A stretch of 64,000 nucleotides of DNA, from positions 1 to 64,000 of the forward strand of contig QVRM01003983.1 in assembly GCA_003439945.1 (NCBI GenBank), given 5' to 3'. The first letter of the stretch is position 1. Each line of letters starts with the position of its first letter. Source of the DNA: Dermanyssus gallinae. Lineage: Eukaryota; Arthropoda; Arachnida; Mesostigmata; Dermanyssidae. This document shows, one piece after another, positions 24,482-35,884 of the stretch. Below the pieces are notes generated by a model. That model had not been told where the DNA came from. It worked only from the letters and a program-made list of their open reading frames with translations, and did no database searches. The position numbers and the translations under genes are program-made.

Positions 24482-25811
24482 TAAGATTCTTTTAGCACCA
24501 TTACTTTTACTACTACAACATTAACAATGAAAACCAGTACGTTTAGATAGAGATTGACTATTGCTAGCAGTTGGTGGGTGTAGTGTTTCTAGTGGTGAAG
24601 GAGGCTATGAGTGGGAGGGCGGGGGAGAGGGAGTGTGGCGGGAGGTGGTGAAGCATAGCGACCTCGCCGCGTCGGTGACCATCGATGATGGCATCTAGAA
24701 ACAGACATACAGACACCACCGCGCGAGTTTTTGCTGCTATTCTTGCTGCTGCAACAACAACAACAACAACAACAGTGGTGGCGACAACAACAACGATTCA
24801 ATGAATGCGATCGGGCGTATTTCTTTTTCAAGTCGTAGCGTTTCAACTGTCAGCTGCGTACACAAGCGGTTTTCACTTGACCACTGCTGCTGCTGCTGCT
24901 GTGTTCAGTCTATCCGTATCATGTAGACTATCATGTATAGTAGTAGTAATAGTAGTAGTCCTAATAATAATAATAATAATGATACTAAAAATAAGAATAA
25001 TATTTATATTAGTCACAGTCGGAGTCGGAGAAGAACCATCTAGGGTGGTGGGTAGTTAGTGCATTGAGCCATCGATTCGAGTAAATTGTTAAAAGCAATT
25101 GCGTGTTTTCATTCCACATCCATTCCGATTCGACGACTGCTACTGAGCCAGGCCGACGACCAGAGCAAGCGCTATGAGAGACGTCGTTCGAACTCGTCGT
25201 CGCCGTTGTCGTCCTTGATCATGCTCAGTGTGTCATCATGACACCATAACCACCGCCACCATTAACTATCAGTGCTGCTGCTGCTGCTGATGATGATGAT
25301 GATGATTACGCTGATGTTAGAGTAGTGATCACTTTGTTAGCTGCAGCCTGTTCGTTGCAGCATCGATTTATCTATCTACCCATCAATCGATCGAACACCA
25401 CGAACTGGATCGCTCGCTCGTTCGCTAACTAGTCAGTGATTTAGTTAGCTAACTAGTCAGTGATTTAGTTAGCTAACTAGTCAGTGATTTAGTTAGCTAA
25501 CTAGTCAGTGATTTAGTTAGCTAACTAGTTAGTTAGTCTAGTCGTCGGCTTGCTGTGGTCTGTAATCTATTTCGGCTACCGCCAGACCGACAGACAGACA
25601 GACAGCTGTATAACCAGACACTTGTTCGTTCACACAGACATACCGAAAGCGAGTTCACACATTCAGTCAGTCAATCAGATAGACATGGCTGAGGGTGCGG
25701 AGGGAGCTAGCTGCTTGCTACGCGATTAACGACGTGAGCAGCAGCACCAGCAGCCGCGACGGCGGCACCACCACCAAAAGTCGATTTACACTGAACCAGA
25801 GCACAGATATT

Positions 25812-25847
<36 letters not shown>

Positions 25848-26198
25848 AGAGAGATGGAGAGAGAGCTGGGCAACTTGACTCCACCAGTCAATCTGCCATT
25901 GCTGCTGCTGCTGTTGAGAACGATGATCATGATTTGAATGGCACAGTGGATGGCCATTTTGACAATGAACAAGTACCGTGTTGGCAGCAGTACCACCAGC
26001 AGGAACTGTCGTTGTGATCGTAGTAGTAGTAGAGGCGTTGTGAGTGAGTCATACCTTCTCATTCACTATTATAACGAGGCCATAGTCGATGAGTGCCATA
26101 CAAAGCACTTGCTCAAATTTACCTCTACGTTTATATGCATATACGCGTACGCATATATGCTTTTCTATGCCTCTCTTTTTTCTCTCTTTATATGTATG

Positions 26199-26252
<54 letters not shown>

Positions 26253-27034
26253 TAGCCCCACATTCGTGTCATTTCGCATGCATTGCATATTTGATCATTA
26301 TAATTAACCTCTCTCTCTTTATATATATATATATATCCCCCACATTCGTGCCATTTCGTATGCATTGCATATTTGTTCGTTATCATTACTATGAATTAAG
26401 TGTTTCATGTTTTAATTGTCGACGTTGTCAGAGTTCATTTAGTTGCACGCCACATGTCTACATGATAAAATCGAACGGTGAATTGACAATGCTGCATGCG
26501 TAATTGCTGAGCATCTTGAATAATAATAATAATAATAATAATATGCAGACAACGCAAGGCCAATGTCGGATTTTCCCTCCTGCCGGGATCCAGCATTTGT
26601 CATTGTTGGCCTTGCTTTCCTCCGCAGTCAGCCTCGCCTCGCCTTGCGCTTGATATATTCTCTAGGCAGTTGTTTTTGCTAATTGATGATGATGATGATG
26701 ACGATGATCCCAAGATAACCCGCGAACGCGAGTCTGCGAATCCACACGATTGCGTGGCCGACGCAGTTCTGCTACCGCTATGCTGGTGTTGTTTTGCCGT
26801 AGCTGAAATGTTCTTCGTCATGTTGTCGTCTCCGACCTCCGACATCATCCTCGGTCGATTCACCGGCCGACCAACCCATCATCATCGACTGAGCCAAACA
26901 CGAGCTGCCTCAGATTCAGCTGCTCCCAGTCTTCCGCTAATAGCACTCACGTTGCTGACCCAGCAAAGCCGATTTTTCCCACCAGTTCGCAGCTCTGGTG
27001 GGAACACACAGCTCGTTGCCGTCGATGACACCTC

Positions 27035-27073
<39 letters not shown>

Positions 27074-28180
27074 CCTTTTAGCTTTCCCTCAGCTCCCGCC
27101 GCCCGGCCCCCCTCTCTCTCGATCCCTTACTACTACTACTACTACTACTACTACTACAGAAGGGGATCCTGTCCGTTCCTTGTTTGCCTCCGCCAGCCGG
27201 ACCCTCGCGGAATTTGTCCTCCGGAGTTTTCGTTTCGCACTGCCGTTGCTCAACAGCAACAGCAGCAGCAACAACAACAACAGACGCCACCACAATCTTT
27301 GGTTTCCAGATCAGGTCTTCCTACCTACCTACCAGCCTCACTCCGACCTGACAGCCAAGCAACAAGAACAACAACGTACAGAGCGAGTCGAACCGATGGG
27401 CTCATCACACACGCAATACTAAAAATAAAAAATGTACTTTCTGGGCTGACTCTCAGCCAAGATTTAACGTCTATGGGACTGCTTTTCGCATTGCTTCGTA
27501 GACGGACGGACCGACCCCCATGGTAAATACAAATGTGGGGCAACGGTGGGGCTCGAACCCGCGCACCTGTATATGTGTCTCCTTCGGTCGCGAGTCGCAG
27601 ACGAATACTGCACCACGCTACCGGGCTCGACACACACACACACACACACTACTACAACTACTACATACAACTCTTGCGGCCGCCCCTGTTGAGCTGTTTA
27701 ATGTCTGATGTTTTAGGCCAGTGGGCGGTCAGACTGACAGACGGACAGACAGACAAACAGGCGGAGGGTGGGTGGGTGTATGGATGGGCGAAGCTAACCG
27801 GAATAGGGAAGTAGTCAGCAGAACAAAGCAAACACGAGGAATAGCAAAACAGACACAGACAAAATAATGAGCTCAATCAGCCATTGTTTCTGCTGCATCA
27901 AGGGAGGCAGCAGCAGCAGCACCGCAGCCCAAGCCGCTCCTGTCCCGGGATAGGAGTAGCTTGCTCGTGAGACCGCGACCGAGGACTAAGGCACCGACGA
28001 CGACGCCAACCTCAGCAAAAATTGAAATAAATGAATGAATGAATGAGGACGATAATGATGACGATGTAGCATGATTATACTGATGATGGTGATGATGAAG
28101 ATTGGACCAACGTTCGTAGCAGCCTACCTTTCGGCCTGTTCGGCGATTTTTGCGCGCTGCACAAGCTGTTCCTTGTCCAT
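13883..28180 (-). CDS. 14-3-3zeta: 14-3-3 zeta protein, copy 1 (four coding exons)
   Basis: Minus-strand coding exons 28180-28128, 15733-15493, 14704-14321 and 13939-13883 (53, 241, 384 and 57 nt) join to 244 residues; human zeta has 245. The start has a strong context (ATCACC-ATG-G) and the protein opens [20 protein letters not shown]. Family landmarks are present: [17 protein letters not shown] (Lys49, Arg56, Ser58), [12 protein letters not shown] (Arg127, Tyr128 of the phosphopeptide pocket), the SVFYYEIL helix and the [13 protein letters not shown] end. The C-terminal tail is acidic and short (ending PEGADN). 14-3-3 dimers bind phosphoserine/threonine clients in the cytoplasm and steer signalling, localisation and enzyme activity (family knowledge). 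Intron 1 is 12.4 kb, introns 2 and 3 are 788 and 381 nt. The second copy lies 17.6 kb away in divergent orientation. All pocket residues are kept, so it should be functional. Confidence 0.95.
14253..14292. repeat. (TA)n microsatellite beside the exon 3 donor
   Basis: About 40 bases of TA starting 28 nt downstream (in transcription sense) of the donor of exon 3 of 14-3-3 copy 1. Confidence 0.95.
14321..14704 (-). CDS. 14-3-3zeta: 14-3-3 zeta copy 1, coding exon 3
   Basis: 128 codons, phase 0 at both ends, from [11 protein letters not shown] to LLRDNLT. Acceptor ATTCACAG, donor ACG|GTACTG. It carries the phosphopeptide pocket Arg127/Tyr128. Confidence 0.96.
14705..15492 (-). other. Intron 2 of 14-3-3 copy 1
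   Basis: 788 nt between the GTAAGC donor at 15492 and the CACAG acceptor at 14705. I see no repeat family or coding frame in it. Confidence 0.85.
15493..15733 (-). CDS. 14-3-3zeta: 14-3-3 zeta copy 1, coding exon 2
   Basis: 241 nt encoding [20 protein letters not shown] through [10 protein letters not shown]. Acceptor AATGTAG|G, donor CTT|GTAAGC. Confidence 0.96.
16045..16125. repeat. (TA)n microsatellite, about 80 bases
   Basis: One of the longest pure TA arrays in the window. It is long enough to extrude as a cruciform. Confidence 0.95.
16999..17028. repeat. (TA)n microsatellite
   Basis: Pure TA run of about 30 bases preceded by TATTTATTTA. Confidence 0.95.
18033..18070. repeat. (TA)n microsatellite with AAT-rich flank
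   Basis: TA run of about 35 bases preceded by AATAATAATA. Confidence 0.9.
18258..18301 (+). repeat. Stem-loop with poly-A tail
   Basis: ACGGAGGTGGGG pairs with CCCCACCTCTGT (12 pairs, one wobble) around a 10-base loop, and is followed directly by a run of 10 A and ATAAAAG. The form suggests the 3' end of an inserted retroelement; no body was recognised. Confidence 0.45.
24433..24481. repeat. (ATT)n trinucleotide array
   Basis: About 16 uninterrupted ATT units. Confidence 0.95.
25425..25532. repeat. 24-bp tandem repeat, four perfect copies
   Basis: Units start at 25425, 25449, 25473 and 25497 and read CTAACTAGTCAGTGATTTAG plus TTAG. A partial fifth copy follows. Each junction TTAGTTAGCTAACTA is a self-complementary palindrome. 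The copies are identical, so the array is young or homogenised. Confidence 0.95.
25816..25860. repeat. (TA)n followed by GA run
   Basis: TA run of about 30 bases, then AAAGAGAGAGATGGAGAGAG. Confidence 0.9.
26203..26336. repeat. Two TA tracts within a local tandem duplication
   Basis: TA arrays at 26203-26251 and 26320-26336 are each followed by near-identical text (CCCCACATTCGTG, then CATTTCG, then GCATTGCATATTTG). A segment of about 85 bp containing TA and its right flank was therefore duplicated in tandem. Confidence 0.85.
27420..27632 (-). mobile_element. tRNA-derived SINE (family also at 36902-37076)
   Basis: On the minus strand the head GGTAGCGTGGTGCAGTATTC (A-box region) and GTGCGCGGGTTCGAGCCCC (B box) are spaced like a tRNA. 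A body follows that includes AAAAGCAGTCCCATAGACG and an AT-rich end near 27421. The same order of blocks is found on the minus strand at 36902-37076. The two copies differ at many positions, so the family is not newly inserted here. A TTCGTCTGCGA segment and the CA run at its head end are typical of local drift. Confidence 0.75.
28128..28180 (-). CDS. 14-3-3zeta: 14-3-3 zeta copy 1, coding exon 1
   Basis: 53 nt from ATG (28180-28178) to GAAAG|GTAGGC, encoding [17 protein letters not shown] and the first two bases of Arg18. It has the same length as exon 1 of copy 2. Confidence 0.93.
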
Positions 28181-31100
28181 GGTGATTGATTGATTGATTG
28201 GTTGATGCGTTCGTTGAACGATGGCTTACTCGCTCGCGATGCGATGAATTCAGTTGATCAGGTAATCTTCGTCGTCGTAGTAGTAGTAGTAGTAGTAATC
28301 ACTCGTGCGGTGCGCGTTTACACTCGCGAGTTCGTTTTCGTAATCACTGCTTGACTGTCTGCTCACTTCGTCTGTGACGACGCACACTACTCACTCAGCT
28401 GGCGTTGACGAAAGACAGCTTAGAAGACGAAGAAGAAGAAGAAACGAATTCATCAACCTGCCTGCACCACTCTTAGGGTAGGACACACACGCAGCTCATC
28501 GGCGTACACAAGCACACTCACACCAGTCGGCGACGAATAGCAACCAAAAAGCAGCGAGAAATGCTAGTAGTCCAGCTTGCGCGACTATTGGTAATCGTCG
28601 CCAAAACAACCACGATTGTTCGCCGCGTCTCTCTTTTTTTGGTGGTTCGGGATCAACAACGATTTGTAATCGCCACCAGCCGCCGCATCAGCATCAGCAG
28701 CAGCAACAACAATAACACTGCCACCTCTCGACACCAACGATGGACGACTGACTGGAAGAGACCGATCTCCACAATTTGCTTCCTCCTGCTTCTCCCTCCC
28801 TCTCTCTCTCTCTCGCGCGCTCTCTCCCTTGTTACTGCAATATTACAAGCACAACACCGGCTGTGCTGTGAGATAGATATGCTGCTGCTCGTTGGTTGGT
28901 GGGCTACGGTGCACTACGGTCTTCCGTTGTTGCCGAATCACCACGACGTCGTTCTTGTCCTCACGGATTGGTACTCGGCTGCACGAAGAAGAATACCACC
29001 ACAACGAATGAGCGGCGACTGGCGGACTGACTCACACTTAATTGTAGCAGTAGTCGAAACTTGGTTAGCAGAAACTGGTTAAATTAATCTGCTGCAAGCT
29101 CTGCTGCTGCTGCTACCGTTGACCGCAAGTGAGTTCGCCGCTGTGGTTCGCCTTTCCTTCTCTCGCTCTCTCTCTCTCTCACACAGTCTCTATCGCTCTC
29201 GATCTCGGCTACTCGGTGCAAATGACGACGACGACAACGTCTAACGCGTTGTAGCAGATGATGATGATGTTGTTGTTGTTGTCGTGGTCAATAGAGATCG
29301 ACGTTGATGTCGGCGGCGGCGTCGTTGTTCGTCTTCTGTTGTTGTCGTCGGCGTCGTCGTAGTCACAGTCACAAGACAAACGTCAGCCACCCACAACACT
29401 CTCTGCCTTCCGTCTGTCCTTCCTTACTTACTCATTCAGTCAGCAGCAGCAGCAGTAGCAACAACAGCTACTCAGGTACACCGACCGACCGACAGACAAA
29501 GCAGACAGACCCACCGACTTACTACAGACAGACAAAGCAGACAGACTAACCGGACCGACAGCCAGACAGACAGATAAACAGTCACCCACTCACTCACAAC
29601 TGTAGTCGTAGTAGTCGTAGAAGGAGTTCGTAGGACGTCCCCGTGCGTCGTCGTTGTACAACCTACCCTCCACCACTGCCTCCGCTGCCACAGTATTGTG
29701 CCTCCGCTGCTGAATCAAACACAGACAGACAGACAGCCAGACGACAGACGACAAAACAAGCTGCTCACACGCCCGCTCGTGCACGAACCGCGCTCTACAG
29801 AAACTGTTTGTTGTTGTTGTTACTGCTGCTGCTGCTGCAACGAGCGAGCGAGCGAAACCAGAATAGGCCTTCCTTTTTCCTCTTATTCCTCCTCCTCCTC
29901 CTCCTACCCCTCGTCGTCGTCCTTCTTTCTTTTTCTTTGCTTGCTCCTTTGTTTTGTTTCTTTCGTTCTTTCTGTTTAATCGCCACCACTACCACCAAGA
30001 ACAACAACAACGTCTGAGAACGTGAAGCTGCTCCTACTGCCGCTGCTGCGTCCTGTCGTGTCGTGTTGCCTACAGTGTCGACTGCTACGACGAGCTGACC
30101 GAATCGATCGTCTATCTATCTATCTGTCTGTCTCTAGTCCGTCTGTGTGTCTGGCTGTCTGTCTGTCTGTTTATCTCCACAGACTCCGTCAGCCTCTGCT
30201 CTTCACTCACTCGTGTACAGCGAGCGTACCTCCTCCAACTGTAGCGAGGACGATGACGGCACCACCAGCCACTACTTAAAGTGATCGCTATTGTTGTTGT
30301 TGTTGTTGTTGGTGTTGTCGGCGGCGGCGGTCATTTCTAGCGGTTGTTGTTGTTGTTGCTGCTTCTGCTGATGCTCCCGATGATGTTGATGATCATTCAT
30401 TCTGCTGCTGCTGTCGCTGTTGTGGATACTGATAATGATGGAGCCCGCTAAACAGCGAAATCAATTTACTTCACGCAGGCTGGCTGATCCTTGCTCAACA
30501 GCTAAAATCCCTACTAACCTCAGTCCGTTTTAATAGAAACCAAAAGATATATAGATAGGTTTGAATGGCTGTCATCCCGCGCCCTGCCGCCTGCATTTCT
30601 CTAGTTGCGCAGCGAAAGCGCCGCACCCAACAACGATGAAATGCACGAGCATCAATAGAAGAAAAACAATGCTACGCCGGCGACGGCCATGGTGGTGACG
30701 ATGGCTGCCGTAGCAATCGACGAGCTGCTTCTTTCTCGCTCGCTCTAGCTTCACTCCAGCTGAATCAACCGCAACGACGACGACGAAGACGAAGACGACA
30801 GCAACAGCACAAGCGCCAGTCCAAGTAACTATTCTAAGCTCGCCCGACCTACGCATTCACTGGCCGCTTTAAACAGTGGTCGGTGGTGGCGGCGAGGGAG
30901 AGGGGCGACAACAATAACAACAACAATGATGATGATGATCCTCATCATCGCAATGACCCTCTCCCACCGACCGACCGCCCGCCCGCCCATCCGACGATTC
31001 ATCCATTTACCCGTTTGGCCGTTAGTTGTTCATGCCGCTGCCGCTGCCGCCGTTGTCGTCTGCTTGCCCCGTCTGTCTGTCTGTCTGCCTGCCTGTACGT

Positions 31101-31500
31101 CCATTCAGCCGCTGGCCGCCGCCACCACTGCTCCTCGCTCGCACTCCCTTAGCTGCTCCTGCGCTTGGGCTACAACGGCCGCTACTGCCGCGGCTGCTGC
31201 TGCTGGGCTAGAGACTAGGGACTATAGAGTAGTAGTAGTAGTAGTAGTTGTAGGGTGGCCTACTACCGAGTTATCGTCGATCAATACTGTTAGAAAGATG
31301 GCGCTAGTCATGCGCGCGCAGCAAATTGCCGACTGGATGAACGCATGTTTCAGGCCAGTTGACGGTTCGACGGCGAGCAACGCGAGTGGGTGGGCGGGCG
31401 GGCGGCGACCGGTCCAGCTATCGTGACGGTCTCTTCTCGAAGCTTCCCACGTCGAGCTCCGAAGAGGACGCGCTCCTTTCAAAAGAGCCATCTGCGCGCT
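28181..31500 (-). promoter_or_regulatory. Upstream (promoter/leader) zone of 14-3-3 copy 1, triplet-repeat rich
   Basis: GC-richer than the flanks, with dense CAG/CAA/CTG/GTT/GAT triplet runs, CT/GA and CA dinucleotide runs, and GTCT/GTCTGTCT arrays (about 30110-30170). Open frames are repeat translations readable in several frames. Position and composition suggest the promoter and non-coding leader of the minus-strand gene. I could not place a transcription start. An ATG in GAAAGATGGCGCTAG (about 31298) is a GATGGCG-type initiator motif but without support. Confidence 0.4.
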
Positions 31501-32289
31501 AAAAGGCCGACTCAGTAGCGTTTGACAATAAATAACAACTTATTTTTGTTATTGAACAATTTAGAAACAGATTTATTTCTATAATCTTTCCTTAGAGCTC
31601 TGTAAACGTCCCCTCCTAAGGGACATAATCACCGCACAGAGATGCTTCATCGCTGTTTCCCGATTAGGAAGTAAATTTAACCAGGTTAAACCCAGCCCCC
31701 CTCTCCTTTGACTAAATAAAGGCGCTTTTGATTTGAATCAAATAATTCGGCGCTTTTCACTAAACTAAAGTTAGTACGCTTTGAGCTTCCCACAGTCAGG
31801 TGTATTCAGCTACGTCACATATATCGATGAAGGTATACGAATTCCAAGATAAATATCGTTATATAAACACATTGAAAAACGATTCGCAAAACTTTGGCCA
31901 TTTGTCAACACTTATCAATGCTGCAGTTTGTTCTATTATCTTAATGCATTTCTGCTGAGACAACTTTGAATTTATTAAAGTTTGTAATCCTTTTCTGACA
32001 TATTTGCTCATTTCCTGAAAAATAGTATAGACAACTCTTGATGTAAATAATTAAACAACACGTGCTCAACAAACAAGAACAAGTCAAAAGAAACAAACCA
32101 CACAAACTTTAAAAGGGAACAACGTGAATAACCATCGGCACGTTATGCGTGTTGTCTTTAACTGCGTATTTTTCTCTGAGTTTGTCTCTGAGCGGAGATA
32201 TTGTGTCGGAATGAACGATGTTTACTTGCTCTGTAGTGCATTCTATACCTGAACAATAGCCGGCGCGAGAGAGTTATAGGATGATTCAT
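31501..32289. other. No recognised feature
   Basis: Composition shifts back to AT-rich. There is no motif-bearing frame. Confidence 0.3.
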
Positions 32290-33745
32290 GTGTTCTCATG
32301 GACCCCCCTTATAGGGCGTCTGATGTGTCACTTGAAGTGCCGTACCCAGAGGTGTTTGGCACGAGGCGTGCAAAGTCATTCGCAATTCTGAGGGCTTTCT
32401 CCGTTGCTCGGAGCAAGTTGCAGGTAGCTGCCTTGAAGGCCCTAAAGTACCTTGCCGTGTTGACGATATTGATATCTTCGTTGTTGAGGTGCAGGCAAAG
32501 AGCGGGGCAGTTCCCTCTGGCCCACCTGAAGAATCACCTCACTCTTGGCGGGAGCGAAGGCAAACCCTACTTTCCGCACCAGTGCGCGGCGTTGGCAATT
32601 GCTGCGTTCGCGCGTCTTTTTAGCAGCTCCGGTGCCCGGAGTGGAAAGTGAAGTGCCTTTTACGGAATTCATATTGGGAGTTCCCTCCGCATAGTTTCAG
32701 ATGCGTGCTTCTACGATGGACTCGAAGCTTTTAGCCCGGGATCCCAGCAGGCAGATCGGGCGGTAGAAGGTCCCTTCGGGATAACAACGAGATCTGCGGT
32801 CTTTCATTCGGTGAGGAATGAGACCAGGCGAAACATCCCCGTCGCCACAGCGGCCACAGTTTCCGGATATTCGTTCATCAGTAGCTTGGCTACAGAAAAG
32901 GGGATACCGTCTGGGCCCGGTGCCTTTCCCGGATTAAAGCGTTCCGATGCTTTGCAGTGTTATCGCCAGAGGTTGCTCTTCTGCAACCCTTGGGGCCCCC
33001 AGATAGGAGGCGCGATCAGGATGAGGGTGCTGTGGAAACAGCGCTGAAGCCGCTTTTTGGTGCCCTGTTCTCTTAAGAGCCGGGCATCCCCGTACTATCA
33101 AGTGGTATGGGAAGTATTGTATATGGGTGGTATGGGATGTATATAGGCGGCCCCAGAAATCGCCATGGAGCTCTTCGAAAAAGGCCCTTCAGGAGCGCTT
33201 CCTGCATCTGACGATTTCCCTACGAAGGAAGGCTCGCAGCCTTTTGTACTGTGCGTTGTGGTGCAGAGCTGCCACCCCCCGCGGGCGCAGACCGCAGGGC
33301 CCTGGTGGAAAGCCGTCACGCCCGGTCGCAGTTCCTACTAAAGCGGTCAATCTCGGCCGTCCACCAATGTTCAGGTGTGACTCGGCGGTGGCGTCTTTGG
33401 TGAACATAGCGTAGAGAGTGCTCTTCACGTTGCCTTCAGAAGCTTCTGCAGGCCCGCCGCAGTCTTGCCGGCCTTTTGATACGATAGCGACCCCCGAAGC
33501 ATGTCGGCTCCTTGGTGTCTGATGGGCGGACGCAGCGGGGAATCTGGCGGTGCTAGTTGGGGGTACTCATGTCGAACTGGATGAAATAGTGACCGCTCAG
33601 AGATTCTTTGTCTTCAAGTACTGTCCAGATTAAGTTCTGGTTGGCACTGGCACCTCCGGCTGGTCTCGGCGGGGATTCAATGTGTTAGTGGCAGCGTTAA
33701 AAGCTCCGGTTAGGACCAAAAACCTTTTCGTGGCTACTTATTAAA
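32290..33745 (-). pseudogene. R1-like LINE remnant: end of endonuclease, linker and reverse transcriptase
   Basis: Broken minus-strand frames give consecutive R1/LOA-type segments. TVLEDKESLSGHYFIQFDM (endonuclease C-terminal SDH-like motif, here SGH) is near 33620-33565. An arginine-rich linker with YKRLRAFLRREIVRCRKRS follows near 33250-33190. AKLLMNEYPETVAAVATGMF and KTADLVVIPKGPS (RT domain 1) lie near 32890-32775. FAFAPAKSEVILQVGQRELP (the C-terminal side of the palm, where LAPxKTE is typical) is near 32570-32510. Multiple frameshifts and stops separate them, and the catalytic YADD region is missing. It is an old, dead copy. Confidence 0.65.
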
Positions 33746-34577
33746 GCGTATTTTACTAGAAGTGATGTGAACAATGTTGTAAGGCGTAATATTGGTTGCA
33801 GCGTCTCCAAAGCCAATGTAATGCTATTTCAAATGCATCGTATTGGCGACTTTTCCTCGGTTCGAGATCCCTAGAAAGCGAACGCGCAGTTGGCGTCCTT
33901 TCGAGAGCCTCCGGCCCACCTCTAGCTTTTTGCTATTCAGGCCATACCTTTGACCTAAGGTTATCGCCGCGCTACAATGAGCAAACCTGTGCGACTGGCA
34001 TTCCTATCTGTGTATCTAGACGCATCCAAGAGCGATGCGCAATTCTTTAATGCTTATCGTCACTCCAGGTTGCGCTGGGAGAATAGATTAAGTCAACGAC
34101 TTGTTATCTGCTGTACCACGCTGTTTACCACTCCGGCAACAAAAATATATTTGAGTAAGCCCGGACAGTCAACTGCATGGGATGTAACGCATTGCTGCAA
34201 GCAATATCGACAGATGCACGCACTATAACGGCCTATATTTTAAGTACGATGTACCTTCATGACCATACATGGTGACTATCGCAAGCGACGCCATCCTAAA
34301 GGTGACCTAACTTGAAAATATCCAATTTTTTCTTTAGCCTATATTATTTTTCCTTCCCGTGCCATGTATTGAGGTTGATTGGCTTAGCAGCCGACAGTAA
34401 GTATATGTAGCGGTTTCGCGCCCTAATTGAAAAGCACAAGCTTCATATAAAGTGTGACACACTGTTCCAGCTAATTAATATTCGCCGTAGTCAAATGATG
34501 GATTTGATATCCAGACACATGGCACATAATGAGTAGATGTCAAGAACTTCTTCTTGCTGCAGCCCTGTAATTATATG

Positions 34578-34579
<2 letters not shown>
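33746..34579. other. No recognised feature
   Basis: Mixed composition and no motif. It may hold remains of the endonuclease of the adjacent LINE, but I could not align any. Confidence 0.3.

Positions 34580-34619
<40 letters not shown>
34580..34619. repeat. (TA)n microsatellite at the mariner left end
   Basis: About 40 bases of TA ending exactly at the mariner terminal repeat. Confidence 0.95.
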
Positions 34620-34622
<3 letters not shown>

Positions 34623-35882
34623 GTAGTTCAACAAGTTCTTAAAATGAAAAACCAAAAATTTTCCAATTCTTGTTTTTAATTTTTTCTTATTCGATATACT
34701 CCGATAAGCTCAATACACTTTTCCCACCGAGATTTCAGAGCATTTATACCTCTTGAGTAGAATTCCGCGTCTTTAGACTGAAAATAGGCATTGACAGCAG
34801 CCTTAACCTTTTAATTGCTGGAAAAACTGCTTTCCACCGAGACTATTCTTCAAATGTCCGAAGAGGAAATAATCAGAGGGGGCCAGGTCTGGAGAATAGG
34901 AAGGTTGTTCAATAAGTTCGAACCTCAGTTAGGCAAGTTTTGCCGATGCTAACCGCGATCTGTGTGCAGGAACATTGTAATGGTGAAACAGGACAACCTT
35001 CTTCTGCAAAGCGGGCCGTTTCACGATGAGTTCTTGCTCCAGGCAGTCCAACAGTCTTGCATAATATTCTCCCGTAATAGTTTTACCACTCTCAAAGTAG
35101 TCGACCAGAATTATTCAACGTTGGTCCCAAAAAACCGTAGCCATCATCTTTCCGGCAGATGCCATTGTCCGCACCCTCTTCGAAGGTCCTTTACCAGGTG
35201 CACACCATTGGCGAGATGTTTCTTGGGTCTCCGGAGTGTTGTGATGGACCCAGCTTTCACCGACGGATTTTTCGATATCTTGGCCAAATTTCGCTGTGAA
35301 GCGGAAACACGCGCGTCTTTTTGGCCTTGGTAGAGCAAATGCGGCACCCATTTTGCTCTGAGCTTTTTCATCTTGAAGTTATCGTGCAGGATGAAATGCA
35401 CACTACCCAAACTGATCCCCAAGGCCTCCGCTATCTCCCTAATGTTCACTCGCTTATCTGCGGCAACGATTTTCCGCACTTTTTCCACGTTTCCCTCATT
35501 AGTTGCCGTTTTTGGGCGTCCTGAACGTAGTTCATCATCGGCGCTCCTGTGACCTCATTTTAACTCACTAATCCAGTTGGAAACAGTGGCAAAACATGGC
35601 GCAGAGTCACCGTACACCTCGTCTAACTCAGTTTTCACTTGGGTCGCATTACAACCTTTGAAATAAAAATGCTTGATAACCACTCGAAACTCTTTTTTCA
35701 CCATTTTTCAAAATAAACGCCGATGCGTTGCACGGGAAAAGCGATCAAACGAAATTGCAACGACCAGTCACCATAATATTTTGACTGCTAGCAGTCGAAA
35801 AGTTGCCGTTTCCAATCGCGGTGAAAGCGCGCCAAAATTCGAATTCGGAAAAGCTCATTTTAAGAACCTGTTGAACTACCTA
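34620..35882 (-). mobile_element. Mariner (Tc1/mariner) element, complete ends, dead
   Basis: The terminal inverted repeats are AGGTAGTTCAACAAGTTCTT at the left (34621) and its complement at the right (ending 35881), with AAAATGA-like extension, about 27-28 bp. They are flanked by TA on both sides (34618-34619 and 35883-35884), the target duplication of the superfamily. Length 1,263 bp is normal for mariner (about 1.3 kb). The element lies wholly within a former TA microsatellite: TA runs abut both ends. The transposase on the minus strand is broken (see its entry). Confidence 0.93.
34640..35705 (-). pseudogene. Mariner transposase, frameshifted and catalytically altered
   Basis: Minus-strand reading gives the helix-turn-helix part (INIREIAEALGISLGSVHFIL-like, about 35450-35390) and the linker WVPHLL. 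A frameshift near 35280 moves reading into SWVHHNTPETQE (first catalytic region, where WVHY is usual) and SAGKMMATVFWD. The second catalytic motif, normally HQDNAPAH, reads HHYNVPAH (about 34990-34970), so the catalytic aspartate is replaced by tyrosine. YSPDLAPSDYFLFG, holding the third aspartate of the DD34D triad, is intact. Further stops follow near the C-terminus. Standard mariner transposases have about 345 residues. Confidence 0.88.
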
Positions 35883-35884
35883 TA

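Larger units (their letters stand above)
15734..28127 (-). other. Intron 1 of 14-3-3 copy 1 (12.4 kb), rich in simple repeats
   Basis: Bounded by the GTAGGC donor at 28127 and the TGTAG acceptor at 15734. It holds TA arrays (16045-16125, 16648-16672, 16999-17028, 18033-18070, 25816-25846, 26203-26251, 26320-26336, 27046-27073), a stem-loop with A tail (18258-18301), an ATT array (24433-24481), a 24-bp tandem array (25425-25532) and a SINE (27420-27632). From about 19.6 kb onward CAG/CAA/GTT triplet runs increase, which may mark alternative promoters or leader exons. The fly 14-3-3 zeta locus is known to use several. No coding frame other than 14-3-3 is convincing. Confidence 0.7.

Noticed and set aside
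26670..27422. A 250-codon plus-strand open frame
   Set aside because: Made of GAT, ACT and CAA repeat runs plus a TA array; no motif, and it lies inside 14-3-3 intron 1. The last part runs into a SINE.
28561..29082. A 173-codon open frame upstream of 14-3-3 copy 1
   Set aside because: Rich in serine/arginine/leucine from repeats, no known domain, no splice evidence.
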